The position numbers were made by a program, and so were the translations under genes. The notes beneath the pieces were generated by a model. That model was not told the origin of the DNA. It ran no database searches and was given only the letters and a program-made list of their open reading frames with translations. From contig CM061067.1 in assembly GCA_030762895.1 (NCBI GenBank), forward strand, positions 49,625,667 to 49,689,666: a stretch of DNA of 64,000 nt, in the 5' to 3' direction. Numbering within the stretch: the stretch's first letter is position 1; each line of letters opens with the position of its first letter. The stretch comes from Sophora flavescens (Eukaryota; Streptophyta; Magnoliopsida; Fabales; Fabaceae). Positions 33,751 through 46,246 of this stretch are shown in pieces.

Positions 33751-33776
33751 TCCCCCACCCCCCACCCCCCAAGCTG
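33751..33776 (-). other. Copia-C polypurine tract
   Basis: On the minus strand this is TTGGGGGG-T-GGGGGG-T-GGGGGAT directly before the LTR. A purine tract next to the 3' LTR primes plus-strand DNA. Three long G runs with single-base spacers are unusual and could form a G-quadruplex if a fourth run joined. Confidence 0.75.
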
Positions 33777-35762
33777 GATCACGGATATCTAACATACCAA
33801 GCTTGAAATGATTCTTCGTAAATGGACCTGGTGCAAGGGGTTTTGTCGAAATGTCTGCAACTTGATGCTGAGTTGAAACTGGAAGTAAATGTAGGACTCC
33901 TGATTGAACTTTATCTCTAACAAGGTGGCAATCCATCTCAATATGCTTTGTCCTTTCATGGAATACAGGATTTACAGCTATGTGCAAAGCTGATTGGTTG
34001 TCAAAAAAAATCGAGATAGGATCAGTGTGTGAAATATGAAAAAGATCATGTAGCAAGTACAATAGCCATTGTCCCTCACAACTGGCTTGTGCTAAGGCTT
34101 GGTATTCAGCCTCTGAGGATGATCTGGAAACAATGCTTTGCTTCTTACTTTTCCAAGAAATTAGAGAAGTTCCTAGAAAAAAACATTGGCCTGAAATTGA
34201 TCTTCAAGTGTCCAAACATGCTCCCCAATATGAGTCTATAAAACCCTTGAGTTTAAGGTCTGATGTAGCAGAGAAGAACAGATCCTTTCCTGGTGCATTT
34301 TTGATGTACTTGAGTACCCTGAGTGCTGCATTATAGTGGATGTTTGTTGGTGAGTCCAAAAACTGACTGAGATGTCCTACTGCATATGAGATATCTGGTC
34401 TTGTATTGGTCAAATATATTAACCTTCCAAGCAATCTTCTGTACTGTGTAGGATCAAATAACGGAGTTCCTGATTCTTTGTGCAACTTGACTCCATAGTC
34501 CATAGGTGTGCTACAGGGCTTTGTTGCTAATAGTCATGTATCATGTAGCAAATCTAAGGCATACTTTCTTTGAAAAAGAGCAATTCCTTTCTGTGACCTA
34601 GCAATCTCTAAGCAAGGAAGAGTTTAGGTTGACCAAGATCTTTTATGCCAAATTTGTCACCCAAGGTGGACTTGATGAGCTGAATTTCATCCAAATCATT
34701 TCCTGCTAACAGAAGATCATCCACATATGCTAGAACAATAGCGAAGCCATTTGCTGTTTGCTTTGTGAAGAGTGAGTAATCAGCCTTAGACTGTGTAAAT
34801 CCCAAGTGTGTGAGTACTCGAGTCAAGTTTGCATTCCATTGTCTACTTGCCTTCTTTAGTCCATATAAGGACTTTTGTAATTTGCAAACAAGTTTGGAAT
34901 CACATACTTCTAGGCCAGGGGGCACCTTCATGTACACTTCTTCATCTAAGTCTTCATGGAGGAAAGCTGTGTTGACATCCAGTTGATGGAGATGCCACTT
35001 TAGACTTGAAGCAAGGGAAAGAAGAAGTCTAACTGTTGTCATTTTTACAACGGGACTGAAAGTATCTAGATAGTCTATGCCAGCAGTTTGTGTGAAGCCT
35101 TTTGCCACCAATCTTGCCTTATATCTCTATATGTTGTCATCTGCTCTATGTTTGATCATAAAGACCCACTTGCAACCAATTGTCTTCTTGTCATGAGGCA
35201 ATGCAGTGAGTGACCAGGTCTGGTTTTTCTCAATAGCATCCAACTCTGCCTTGATAGCCTGTCTCCAACAATCAGATTTCACAGCTTCTGCAAAAGTTTG
35301 TGGTTCTATGGAGGTTTGGACAACTAATGTGAAGTGCTTGTGAGATGAAGAAAAATTGTTATACGAAATATAGTTTGAGATGGGATACTTAACCTTTGAG
35401 GATGATAGTGATGCTGTTGTTGAAGTGGCCAGAGAGCAATGATAGTCCTGTAAATAGTTAGGAGGTTTCTTTGTTCTGTTGGACCTTCTAGGTAAATTGG
35501 ATTCAATATGATTTTCTGCTTGATTTTCAAAAGGAATTTCATGACTGTCCTGACCTTGATCTGATATTGTAGGGCGTTGTAGTGGTGCAGTTATAAGTGT
35601 GTCAGGAATAGGTAACTCAGACAGTTCATGTATTAAAGGACCAATTGATGGAATAACATGACTAGATGTATTAGTGCAGGTATCATTCTTGGCACAAGAA
35701 AAAGGAAAGATATGCTCATAGAATTTGGTATGCCTAGATACAAAAGTTTCTTTAGTTTTCAT
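33777..35762 (-). pseudogene. Copia-C reverse transcriptase and RNase H
   Basis: From 35762 the minus strand carries the linker, then RT (KSDCWRQAIKAELDAIEKNQ, GCKWVFMIK near 35170). After a break near 35120 comes VAKGFTQTAGIDYLDTFSPV, LHQLDVNTAFLHEDLDEEVY and the catalytic LAYVDDLLLAGND near 34720. RNase H follows after a break near 34600-34500 (PDISYAVGHLSQFLDSP), ending with HERTKHIEMDCHLVRDK and an ADISTKPL tail (33676-34062). At least three frame breaks or stops inactivate it. Confidence 0.87.
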
Positions 35763-35795
35763 GTCAAACAGAATTGACCCTTTAGTGTTGCCTTG

Positions 35796-37053
35796 CTAAC
35801 CTAAATATATGCACTTCCTAGCTCTAGGGTCTAATTTCTTTCTATTAGCTGTAAGTGTACTTGCAAAGCATAGAGAACCAAAGACCTTAAGGTGTGTTAA
35901 TTCAGGCAGTTCATGATAAAGAGATTCATAAGGTGACTTGTTTGAGATTGAGGTTAGAGGTTGTCTATTGATAAGATATACAGCATGCTTAATTGCACAA
36001 TTCCAAAAACATTTTGGGAGACTAGATTGAAAAATTAGAGCTCGGGCAGTGTTTAGAATGTGTTGGTGTTTTCTTTCCACAACACCATTTTGTTGTGGAG
36101 TTTCCACACATGAAGTTTGGTGAATGATGCCTTTGTTTGAATAGAGATTATGAAGTTTGAATTCAGCACCATTATTAGACCGAATACATTTGATTTTCTT
36201 TTGAAATTGTGTTTCAATTAACTCTACGAATGAGTGGATGTTACTTGCAGTTTCATATTTGAGCTTCATAAAATAAATCCAAGTGTGTCTAGTGTTATCA
36301 TCAACAATTGTACGGAAATATCTATGGCCAAAAACAGATGGAACAGAAATTGGTCCCCAAATATCCATATGTACTAAATCAAAAGGACTTACAGAATGAG
36401 TATTACTGATAGGAAATGCCAACTTCTTTTGTTTGGCAAAATGACAAATATCACATGGATCTTTGCCTTTATTACACTTTATGAAAGAATACATTTTATT
36501 CAAAGAACCTAACTTTTCATGGGATGGATGACCTAGTCTAAGATGCCAGATATCACAACTAGAAGAACAAAAATTGTTAAGAACATGAAGAGGATCTATT
36601 CTGACTTTCATTGCTCATAGCATATAGGCCTTGCTTCAGATCAGTAGCACCAATCATCTTCAAGGTAATGGAATCCATGATCTGACAAGAATTTTTGAGA
36701 AAAATTAGATGACAATTCAAGGTTTTGTAAGTTTGGAAATGGATATAAGATTGAAATTGAATTGAGGTATGTATAAAACATATGTCAAATAAAGATTCTT
36801 GGAAAAGAAAACAGTGCTTGAAACAGAAGCTTGCACTTGGTTTGATCTTTTTGAGTGTTTAGAATTCTGATATGGAATAATAGACATGATCTGTTGCTCC
36901 TGTATCCAGAATCCAACATTTTGGTTTAACATGATTGGTTAAGGAACAAATGATACCTATGGTTTTGACTTTGGAAGATTGGTTTGGCAAACTGGTCATC
37001 TGGTTTGTCGAGTGAAATTCTGTTTTGTCCGATTGCTGAAGAAGAGCCAACAA
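35796..37053 (-). pseudogene. Copia-C protease and integrase
   Basis: The protease is marked by CWILDTGATDHV near 36890-36925 (D-T-G catalytic motif), in a different frame from its C-terminal half (36717-36930). The integrase from 36611 has the HHCC finger (HLRLGHPSHEKLG, CDICHFAKQKK), the catalytic DLVHMDIWGPI, IRSNNGAEF and TPQQNGVVERKHQ blocks, and runs 271 codons to 35796. Confidence 0.88.
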
Positions 37054-37134
37054 TGCTTTGTGTTGTGCTGGAGTGAATCCTGGACCTTATGACTCAGCTA
37101 CAGACCTATGAGAAGACATGCTTGCAGTGTCATA

Positions 37135-38082
37135 TTAATCATCATCATCTGAATTCACACAATTATTGATTGCTGCATTTCTCTTGTAGTTTGGTGGGAA
37201 GCCATGTTTCTTGTAGCCTACATCAACAGTATGGCCATTCTTTCCACAGTGAGAACAGAATTTTCCAGATCCCTTTCCCTTTCCTGAACCTCTTCCTCGG
37301 TTGTAAGAGCCTGAATCTTGGCTTCTATTTGAATTACTCTGAGATTGACCTCTTGCTGCTAGAATCTTGGACTCGTCAAATGAACCATTCAGCTCTCCTT
37401 CTTGCTGTATCAGCATAGAGAATGAATCACTGATGTCTGGCAGTGGTCTCATCAGCATGATTTGAGACTTTACAGCAGGGTACTGCTCATTTAATCCCCT
37501 TAGGAATCTAATTACATAATCATTGTCCCTATAGGACTTGACAATGTTTATCAAAGGACATGTACATTGAATTTCACAAATGCAGGAAGGGATAGGCCTG
37601 AAATTCTCAAATTTTTGCCAGAGAGTTTTCAACTGAGTAAAGCAAGAAGTTGTGGATGAATCACCTTGCTTAAGATCATACACCTCTTCTTCCACTGTGG
37701 CAATTCTGGAAACATCAGCTTGATAGTACATCTTCTTGAGTTCATTCCAAATATCAAGTGCAGTGTCCATCCACATGACACTCTCAACAATTTCAGGATC
37801 CAGAGATTGAACTAACCATGACTGAACTGTGATGTTGCATCTATCCCATGCAACAAAATTGGGATCTTGTCGATCTGGCTTTGGAAGGGGGCCATCAATG
37901 AAAGGTACCTTGTTCTTGGATCGAAGTGCCATGGTCATGGCTCGAGACCAGGCCCGATAATTTTTCCCAATCAAGGTATTAGAAACAATGGATGCACCTG
38001 GATTCTCATTTGGGTGCATGAAAAGTGGATTCGAAAGATCCAATGCAAGATTTGCAACATTTTCCATTGCAAGACTTGGCAA
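37135..38082 (-). pseudogene. Copia-C gag
   Basis: An open frame of 315 codons. The likely start is the internal Met at 38065-38067 (MENVANLALDLSNPL), as in related gags. The DUF4219/UBN2-like core includes NYRAWSRAMTMALRSKNK and VMWMDTALDIWNELK. A basic RGRGSGKGKGSGK stretch precedes a zinc knuckle, FCSHCGKNGHTVDVG, whose final Cys is replaced by Gly. The frame ends at TAA 37135-37137, and a second in-frame TAA precedes the protease. Confidence 0.87.
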
Positions 38083-38195
38083 GAAAGAAAGGAATCAAGA
38101 GAAGAAAGATGAAGAAAGGTTCAAGAACTAGAAGGAAATGGGATTGGCAGCGGAATATGATAGGCCATTTCCTAAAAAAAACCTCTGTGATACCA

Positions 38196-38601
38196 TGTGA
38201 AATCTCAGCATATCACTATTATGCAGCTCAGTGTAAGCATACAGAATGGGAATCAAGGAAAGATGAACTAATTTGCATTATTCGAACTGAGTATTACAAG
38301 TGAGAGAGCTATGCTATTTATAATGCAAAGTCTCTGAGTAAATCACCTAGAGAACTCAATGCTAACTATAGTAACTGAACAATTAACTACTTAACAGAAT
38401 AACTAAACTAACTACTTAACATAATAACTAACAAGTCTAGCTGGAAATAACAAATTGATAGTACAGTCACTAACTAGTAGTACAATCTCAACTATTAACT
38501 TTTAGTACAAGCTCTATCTGAACCGATTAGTGTAGACTTGACTTGGACTGGTACTTGGGCTTGTTATGTACATTTTGAACTGGACCCTGATAGTTGTAAT
38601 A
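38196..38601 (-). repeat. Copia-C 5' LTR
   Basis: 406 bases; minus-strand TATAAATA box at 38315-38322. The primer site TGGTATCACAG (minus strand) lies just left of 38196. It is the complete copy; the 3' LTR has lost about 146 bases. Confidence 0.87.
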
Positions 38602-38970
38602 TGTTCTTCATCACTTCTCCTTATAATCATATCATCAACGTATAAAAGAATAACAATACGTGCATCTGAATCATTCTTGATGAAGAGGCTTGAGTCTGCA
38701 TCTGAAACTTTGAAACCACAAAACATAAAGTATTGTGGAATCTTCCCATACTAAGTTCTTGGAGCTTGTTTGAGTCAATATAGTGCCTTTTTCAATTTGC
38801 ACACATTGTTGGGATGACCATTTGAAACAAAACCTTCAGGTTGCATCATGAAAATATCTTTGTCCAACTCACCATACGAAAATGCATTTTTCACATCAAG
38901 TTGCCACAACCACCGATTCAACTTGGTAGCCAAGGAAATCAGAGTTCTAACAGTAGCCATCTTTGCTATT
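38602..38970 (-). pseudogene. Copia-A fragment 3: RT palm
   Basis: The minus strand encodes KMATVRTLISLATKLNRW, LDVKNAFSYGELDKDIFM, CKLKKALY and, in another frame, the catalytic ILLYVDDMII near 38620-38650. It is bounded by Gypsy-4 on the right and Copia-C on the left. The preceding RT residues are at 54015-54456. Confidence 0.87.
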
Positions 38971-40689
38971 TGTGATACCTTGCTACCCAGCATGTTATAA
39001 AGCATTAGAGGACAAAGATATAAACCAAACATACATTTACTGAATAAAATAAACCTTTAAAATAAAATATTTGTCCATGGGTAGAAAGGTCTCACATGAA
39101 AGAGTTCTCAAATTGCGAAAATAAAAACAAGTTTAAAACGCTAAAACATAACCAAGATAAACAACATAACCCAACCCGATGTCACAACAGAGCTGGTATA
39201 ACCGTCCCGGAATAAAATCCTCGGAATAATTGAACAAACTAACTAACAAAGGAAGGCCCTAATTATGAGTGGCAGCTCCTCAGAGTCACTCCTCTCCGGG
39301 CTGCTCGTCATCCTCTGCAAGATGCCAATCAGGCCAAACAAACAAACAGAAAGAGGGGAGTAAGAATCATGTAAACATATACGCCGTGGAGATAGGAAGC
39401 AAGGTAAAACAAACAGCATGGCATCATCATAACATACATCAACATATACATACCAACATAAATCAATATCAACAACATCATGTCAACCAAGTATGCTATG
39501 TGGTGCAATGCAACAACTACTCCGCTACTCCGTTATGCATGTGGATCCAAACTAACTCGGGATGAACAACTTCGGAGTTAAAAATTCACATTGACAATCT
39601 ACTCAACGCTGGAGAATATACTCCTTGGATAGCCAACCCATCAAACCAATGAATGCCTCGTCACAGGGGCGCACGGTTACCAAACCTTGGGTAACCTACC
39701 GTGGATGGCCAGATCGCCGTACTCTAGGATGACCTCCCTATGTCAAACATCCACCAACAACAACATCTCCAATGATGCATGCAGCATACAACAAACAACG
39801 GTCAACCGTCGCCTCCTTTGCTTCGACGGAATCACCCGAAGACTTCAGCGGAATCGACCACAGTGGAATCTACCGCAAAACTTAAACCTTTAGCGGAATC
39901 AACCGCAACACCTTAGACCCAACCGGGTCAAGGCCCCCTTGGAGCAAACTCTCGGCCACCAAGGTACAACATCAACAACACCTTAGACCCAAACCACTGG
40001 GTCAAGATTCCCTTGACCAAAAGCACCAAGGTACAACTCATCAACGTGCAATAACCCAACGGTTACCGACTTAACCATATTAATTAGTCTTTAATTAAGT
40101 GATCTAACCTTCATCGTTTATTAACTATGTCATCATCATCGTTGGCGAGATTGGGGTTAAAAACCCCCTCTTTAAGTCCTTAATCTCAGATTATGTCCAG
40201 AGGGGTGAGCACGATCGTGCTTAACCCCAGCACGGGTGTGCTGCCACTTAAGTGGAGCACGGTCGTGCTTCCTTTTGAGCACGGTCGTGCTCAGCTGCAC
40301 GGGCGTGCTCCTCTTCTGCACGGTCGTGCTGATTGTGCAACCATTTTCGGAAATCAAACAGGGAGCACGGGCGTGCTCAATGCACGACAGTACTGTTTTG
40401 GGCAGAGTTCAACATCAATTTTAGCCGATTAAATTTAGGGATTAGTTCTATTAATCCTAAGCCAGTTAACAACATATTCTAGGACTAAACGTCATTATCA
40501 ACATAGTAACAACACTATCATCACAATCATGGTATCAACCATTCAACCAACAACACTATGCCAATAACAACCATCAACATATCATCATGTTCATATAACC
40601 AACATAAACATCAAAAACGTAGTATGAACATAGGCATATAAATAGCATATTAACAACCAAGATCATGTTATCATAATCAAACAAACCAT
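38971..40689 (-). repeat. Gypsy-4 3' LTR, left part
   Basis: Begins TGTGATACCTTGCTACC and matches 51480-53220. About seven short dyads of the form AGCACGG-Y-CGTGCT or close variants cluster at 40207-40385. It is interrupted after ACCAT (40685-40689) by Gypsy-3 and resumes at 46247. Confidence 0.9.
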
Positions 40690-42088
40690 TGTTGTGTAAA
40701 TCGCAAGTGCACGATTCTGCCAAGTAGTAAAATATCGTTCCACTCGGACCGTGTTGTTGAGTACCAATTACGCACAATTATGATTATCTTGACAAATCAA
40801 TTTTTAAAGAGATTAAAGTAACCAAGAAAAGATAATTTAGAATGAACAAAATTTATAAGGCAATTTAAGAGTTGAATAAGGAAAACAATTTATAAAAAAC
40901 TCTAGGAATCGAGATTGACCACAATAGTATCGACAAGTCTATAACAAAACCATCCCCTTAATCATCTGAATTATCTATGAAAGCGAATTATCCTAATTAG
41001 TTACCGTTTCCTTTTAGAATACGATAACGTGTCCAAAATAATCCAATACTTATTTTCATGGCATTCAAATTAAGATGAACCCATTAAGAATAATGATAAT
41101 TCAAGAATTGCTTCAAAGAAGGTTAAACAACTTTTGTGATTAACGATTCAAGTTTAGTTTTAGAGTTCTAAAATTAAGGTTCACCTTTCAGTTCATCCCT
41201 CGTGATAAAAAATCATGCAAACATGTGGCCAACATATTCACAAACAGTTGGTGCGCAAAAACTGAATCATAGACATATTTTATAGATTAAAGAGAGAAAA
41301 TATCAAGACATTGTCAATAACAAATTGGGCTAATCCCTTATCCTAGAATAAAGAAACTACTGAAACATATTCAGAATAAAATCCATAGGAATCCAAAGTA
41401 ACATTCAGAATAAAGAACAAAATACAAAAGAAGGAGAAGAAAAACTCTCAGGGTTCAAGCAATGGAGAAATCCTAGAGACCTCCTTTGTAAAAATCCCTT
41501 GATCCTTGATGTTCTTTGTGTTCTGTAGTGCCTTCTGTGTTGTTCTCCTCCCTATTTTTGAGCCCCTACCCTCCTTTTTACCTTTTCTTTTGTTTTGTAA
41601 CGACACCTCCCTCAATAAAAGGCAATAACTTGGCAGTTACAATTCCGACGCACACGATCCACGGCCATAGAACGTTCCACGGCCTGGCCATGGATCGTTC
41701 CAACTCCTTCAAAAATTATGCACAGCATGGGTTCTTCGAGATCCACAGCCATGGAATGTTCCACGGGCTGGCCGTGTATCTTTCATCCGATTTCTGAAAT
41801 GCTCCTCTATGTTCCACGGCCATGGCAGCTACCATGGCCAGACCATGGAACTTTCAGCAGCCAAAAGAAATTGATCAACAGCATCCGTGGGTGTGGTATA
41901 TTCCATGGCTAGCCTGTAAAACTTGCAATCCACCTACTTGTGCAACAAAAACAATCAAAAATCATCCGAACTAAAGGTAAATTCAAAAATGCATGCTAAA
42001 TGCTAAAAATTACCAAAAACTATGCTAGAAAATGCAACATTTAAATGCTAACTAATATGAAAATATATGCATGTTTCACACACATCAA
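40690..42088 (-). repeat. Gypsy-3 3' LTR
   Basis: TGTTGTGTAAATCGCAAG at the left end, CACACACATCA at the right. Three dyad modules with CCATGG-type cores lie at 41656-41702, 41739-41785 and 41811-41855. It differs from the other LTR at scattered sites only. The frames at 41516 and 41718 are chance openings across the modules. Confidence 0.92.
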
Positions 42089-43507
42089 ACTCCCCCAAGC
42101 TTAAGACCTTGCTTGTTCTCAAGCAATAACTATGGCCAAACAAAGATGTGGGATAAAGAGAGAATATTAAATGAGGAACCCGAGAATACACACAACCAAG
42201 CAATAGACAAAGATAATCCAAGAGATAGAGAGATAGCCAATTTCAAGTCCAATTAGAGGCTTAGGGTCTTCAAATTCATATCCCTCACCAATTTAGGAGC
42301 ATTCTTCTCACCTCACTCAAGTGGTTAAGGGTGAATGGACAATTTACTCAACTTCCTCAAAGAAAGTACCCTACCATATACTTGACTATCAACAAACATC
42401 TCCACTTTATTATTCGAAAACACATAAGAATTAAGAGATCTTTTATCAAGTTGTAATGGGGCCACGGGAAACAATTGTTAGGCGGGAAAACCAAAGAAAG
42501 GAAAATTCAAGAAGGCTATACAATAAATCAAACAAGCACATGCATGGCAACCTTCTAGAATACCCAAGGGGCTTTTCATAATTTATTTTGCACCTTTTCT
42601 TCCTTTCCTTTTTTTCTTGTCTTTCTTTTTTTTTTATCTTCTCATTTTTTTTTTCTCTTCTCATTTTCATTCATTTCTTTTCCTTTCTTCAAACAACTAT
42701 GAGAAGAGTACATTTAGCTCAAGGGAAAATTATTTATTTATTTTTCTCTTTTCTTCCCATATCTATATTTTCCTTCTTTTTGTTTTTTTTTAAACTACCA
42801 AACTCCCCTTCCCAAATACTCTAAAAGGCACCATATATGCATCAATTATCAATATCAAACTAGGTACCAAGAAAAAAAAAAATTTAAGGCTCAAAATTGG
42901 GCAACTAAGGGGTAGCATGTATTTAAAGCTCTGAAGGTTAGAAAAATACCTATTGCCTCAATCATTTTCAAATGTGTTTCCAAAAATTTTAAGTTTCAAA
43001 ATGGTTTCAAGCCAAGTTCTAGAGGGTACAATCAATGAGGAAAAATATCATTCAATCACAAGGAATGAGGCAGATAATAGCAAATACCCTTCAAGGCTCA
43101 AAATCTCACATTTAGAAGTTCAAAACCAATGAGAAACACAAACTCAAAGAACCATATGCTAATCAAAAACTTTCAAAATATCACATCTACTATCAATAAA
43201 AATCATGCCAGTTGCCTGCCACAAGAATCAATCAAATGGGGTTCCAAATCAATATCATCACAAAATCCTCAAGAGAGAGAGATGGCACAAAGTTCAACTA
43301 AAAAAAAACAAAGAGAGATGATGTGTGTGAAAATGCAATGTAATATATTTTTTATTTATTTTAGAAATTCAATGCAACATGAGAATGTAAAACATAAAAA
43401 CAAAACAAAAGAAAAAAAATGCATGAAAATGCAATACTCCCCCAAGCTTAAAACTAATAGTGTCCTTAATATAAGCAAAAGCAAAAAGGGAGTAAACAAC
43501 ACAAAAC
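42089..43507 (-). other. Gypsy-3 internal non-coding region
   Basis: Starts with the purine tract (minus strand) and shares wording with Gypsy-1 26677-27480, for example AAGCTTAAGAC, TTGCTTGT and CTCAAGCAATAACT. A long pyrimidine tract lies at 42585-42800. No supported coding sequence. Confidence 0.7.
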
Positions 43508-44745
43508 CTACTCAAGTGGTGGAAAGTGGCCCTGGGATATGTGCCAGTTATAAATAGCTTGCACCATCCTCTCCATATTCTGATTAGCCTGGCATAGTTG
43601 CGCATGTTCCGCCTGAATACCCTCAATGGAGGGTTGGAGCCTAGCATAAGCATCCTTAGATGAAGTACTTGCAGAAAAATTATACCGAGGGGGAACTACA
43701 AGAAGAACTTCTAAAGAAAGGAACATGGCCCGGCAAAGTGCACAAAATAATAAGAATGCTAAAAGTGACATCTCAAAACAGCATCCTAAACCATTAAGTG
43801 ATTAGCCTGTTTTTATTCTAACACAAACTAAAACAAGTGAAACACGCAACTAACAACAAGAAAATGAAAATAAACTAAAGTGAAGGGTTAAGAAAAACTC
43901 ATTAAGAAGCTTCCACCCGGATCCCACTGCTTGTAGCATAAGGGCCAAGAGATGCTCAATATGTATGATCCTCCTCCTGTATCCCATGGCTTGTGGAGTG
44001 GAAATTGCAGAAGAAATACGACTCTACCCTCAATTCCTCTTGACAAGTGTGTGGAGACTTCATTGACCTCATTAATTACAATAATGTACTCACTTCCTCC
44101 CGAGTCAATTGGTATTATCACAAAGGAATTTAACAGACAAATAGAAGGAGTCAACTTTGTAGTGTCCACACAAGCATCTAAACCAATATATTTATCCAAT
44201 TCCGATATTTCCGGTTTCTCAGCAAGCATGGTAAAACAAATGTTTTCCTCATAACTCTTCTTCTTACTTGTTCTTTCCCAAGGATTTGTGAAATATAATT
44301 CCTTTTCTTGTGACTCATCTACCACCACCTCTTCATCTTCATTTTGATCCATCCCCACAACAATATTTTTCTCCAATTGTGCTTCATACGGTGCTTGTGC
44401 TAACTGTTTACAAATTTCCTCAACTTGCATTTTGAAATTTTGCATCACAGCTTTGATACAATCAAAATTGGCTCTTGCTTTGGTCTCAGAGTTAGATAGC
44501 TCTTCTGAATATTGTGCTAGAGCTATCTCCCAAGGTTTTAGCTCATTCAATTCCCATTTCTCCTCATGCTTCATTATTATACTATAGGCTTGTGCATGAG
44601 GGCATTGATTTCCCCAAAGCACAAAGTCTCCCAAGCACAAATTGGGCCCGAAATAATATCTTGTAACTCCCTCCAAGGTTGGATAATAATAATTATCCAT
44701 GTGTTGCAGCCACCTTGCACAGACAAAACTTAAAAGAAAAATCAA
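43508..44745 (-). CDS. Gypsy-3 reading frames of unknown function
   Basis: The main frame (44745-43888, 285 codons; an internal ATG at about 44700, MDNYYYPTLEGVTRYYF, may be the real start) shows no zinc knuckle, protease or polymerase motif. It has a charged, probably helical middle (EEKWELNELKPWEIALAQY onward), an acidic run (DQNEDEEVVVDESQ) and a C-terminal repeat of a W-D-x-G-G motif (PWDTGGG, QWDPGGS). A second frame (43771-43508, 87 codons) ends GHFPPLE and has a helical QANQNMERMVQAIYNW stretch. The codons run clean of stops in a young element, so the frame may be translated. I do not recognise the family. It takes the place of gag. Confidence 0.5.
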
Positions 44746-44815
44746 ATATATAAAAAATAATGATAAAAATGTCTAGATTAACCAACATGCAAGTAAAACT
44801 GATATCAATAAATCA

Positions 44816-44842
44816 CAGTCCCCGACAATGGCGCCAAAAACT
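44816..44842 (-). other. Gypsy-3 primer binding site (tRNA-Asp-like)
   Basis: The + strand reads CCCCGACAATGGCGCCA beside the 5' LTR, two mismatches from the CCCCGGCAACGGCGCCA end of plant tRNA-Asp found intact in Gypsy-1. On the minus strand it would prime cDNA. Confidence 0.83.
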
Positions 44843-46241
44843 TGTTGTGTAAATCGCAAGTCCACGATTATGCCAAGTAGTAAAATATCGTTCCACTAGG
44901 ATCATGTTGTTGAGTACCAATTACGTACAATTATGATTATCTAGACAAATCAGTTTTTCAAGAGATTAAAGTAACCAAGAAAAGATAATTTAGAATGAAC
45001 AGAATTTATAAGGCAATTTAAGAGTTGAATAAGGAAAACAATTTATAAAAAACTCTAGGAATCGGGATTGACCACAATAGTATCGACAAGTCTATAACAA
45101 AACCATCCCCTTAATCATCTGAATTATCAATGAAAGCGAATTATCCTAATTAATTACGGTTTCCTTTCAGAATACGATAAAATGTCCAAAATAATCCAAT
45201 ACCTATTTTCATGGCATTCAAATTAAGATGAACCCATTAAGAATAATGATAATTCAAGAATTGCTTCAAAGAAGGTTAAACTACTTTCGTGATTAACGAT
45301 TCAAGTTCAGTTTTAGAGTTCTAAAATTAAGGTTCACCTTTCAGTTCATCCCTCAAGATAAAAAAATCATGCAAACATGTGGCCAACATATTCACAAACA
45401 GTTGGTGCGCAAAAACTGAATCACAGACATATTTCATAGATTAAAGAGAGAAAATATCAAGACATTTTCAATAACAAATTGGGCTAATCCCTCATCCTAG
45501 AATAAAGAAACTACTCAAACATATTCAGAATAAAATCCATAGGAATCCAAAGTAACATTCAGAATAAAGAAGAAAATACAAAAGAAGGAGAAGAAAAATT
45601 CTCAAGGTTAAAGCAATGGAGAAATCCTAGAGACCTCCTTTGCAAAAATCCCTTAATCCTTGATGTTCTTTGTGTTCTGTAGTGCCTTCTGTGTTGTTCT
45701 CCTCCCCATTTTCTAGCCCCTACCCTCCTTTTTAACTCTTCTTGTGTTTTGCAACCACTCCTCCCTCAATAAAAGGCAATAACTTAGCAGTTACAATTCT
45801 GACGCACACGATCCACGACATTGGAATTATCCACGGCCTGGCCATGGATCGTTCTAGCTCCTTCAAAAATTATGCGCAGCATGGTTTCTTCGAGATCCAC
45901 GGCCATAGAATGTTCCACGGGCTGGCCGTGGATCTTTCAGCTAATTTCTAAAATGCTCCTCTATGTTCCACGGTCATGGCAGCTACCATGGCCAAACCAT
46001 GGAACTGTCAGTAGCTAAAAGAAATTGATCAACAGCATTCGTAGGTGTGGTATATTCCATGGCTAGCCTGTAAAACTTGCAATCCACCTACTTGTGCAAC
46101 AAAAACAATCAAAAATCATCTGAACTAAAGGTAAATTCAAAAATTCATGCAAAATGCTAAAAATTACCAAAAACTATGCTATAAAATGCAACAGTTAAAT
46201 GCTAACTAATATGAAAATATATGCATGTTTCACACACATCA
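44843..46241 (-). repeat. Gypsy-3 5' LTR
   Basis: Same length as the 3' LTR (1399 bases). Dyad modules at 45810-45854, 45896-45940 and 45967-46010; in the first the core is changed (CCACGACATTGG against CCACGGCCATAG). Ends before the ACCAT duplication. Confidence 0.92.
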
Positions 46242-46246
46242 ACCAT

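Larger units (their letters stand above)
33492..38601 (-). mobile_element. Copia-C LTR retrotransposon
   Basis: A 5.1-kb element on the minus strand with LTRs 38196-38601 (5') and 33492-33750 (3'). The order gag, protease, integrase, RT, RNase H is Copia. Flanks TATTC (33487-33491) and TGTTC (38602-38606) agree at four of five positions. It sits in the RT of Copia-A. The 5' primer site on the minus strand is TGGTATCACAGAG, a variant of the methionine tRNA site. Confidence 0.88.
40690..46241 (-). mobile_element. Gypsy-3: non-autonomous Athila/Tat-like retrotransposon
   Basis: A complete 5552-base insertion with 1399-base LTRs (40690-42088 and 44843-46241) and perfect ACCAT duplications (40685-40689, 46242-46246). 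The primer site again matches tRNA-Asp and the purine tract is AGCTTGGGGGAGTT (minus strand). The 2.75-kb interior lacks gag, protease, RT and integrase and holds one long frame of unknown type (43888-44745). Shared primer sites, LTR length and short internal homologies show kinship with Gypsy-1. Confidence 0.92.

Noticed and set aside
40193..40432. Open frames across the Gypsy-4 dyad cluster, read as a small protein.
   Set aside because: The frames are translations of a repeated dyad in an LTR, vary between the two LTRs, and lack any known domain.
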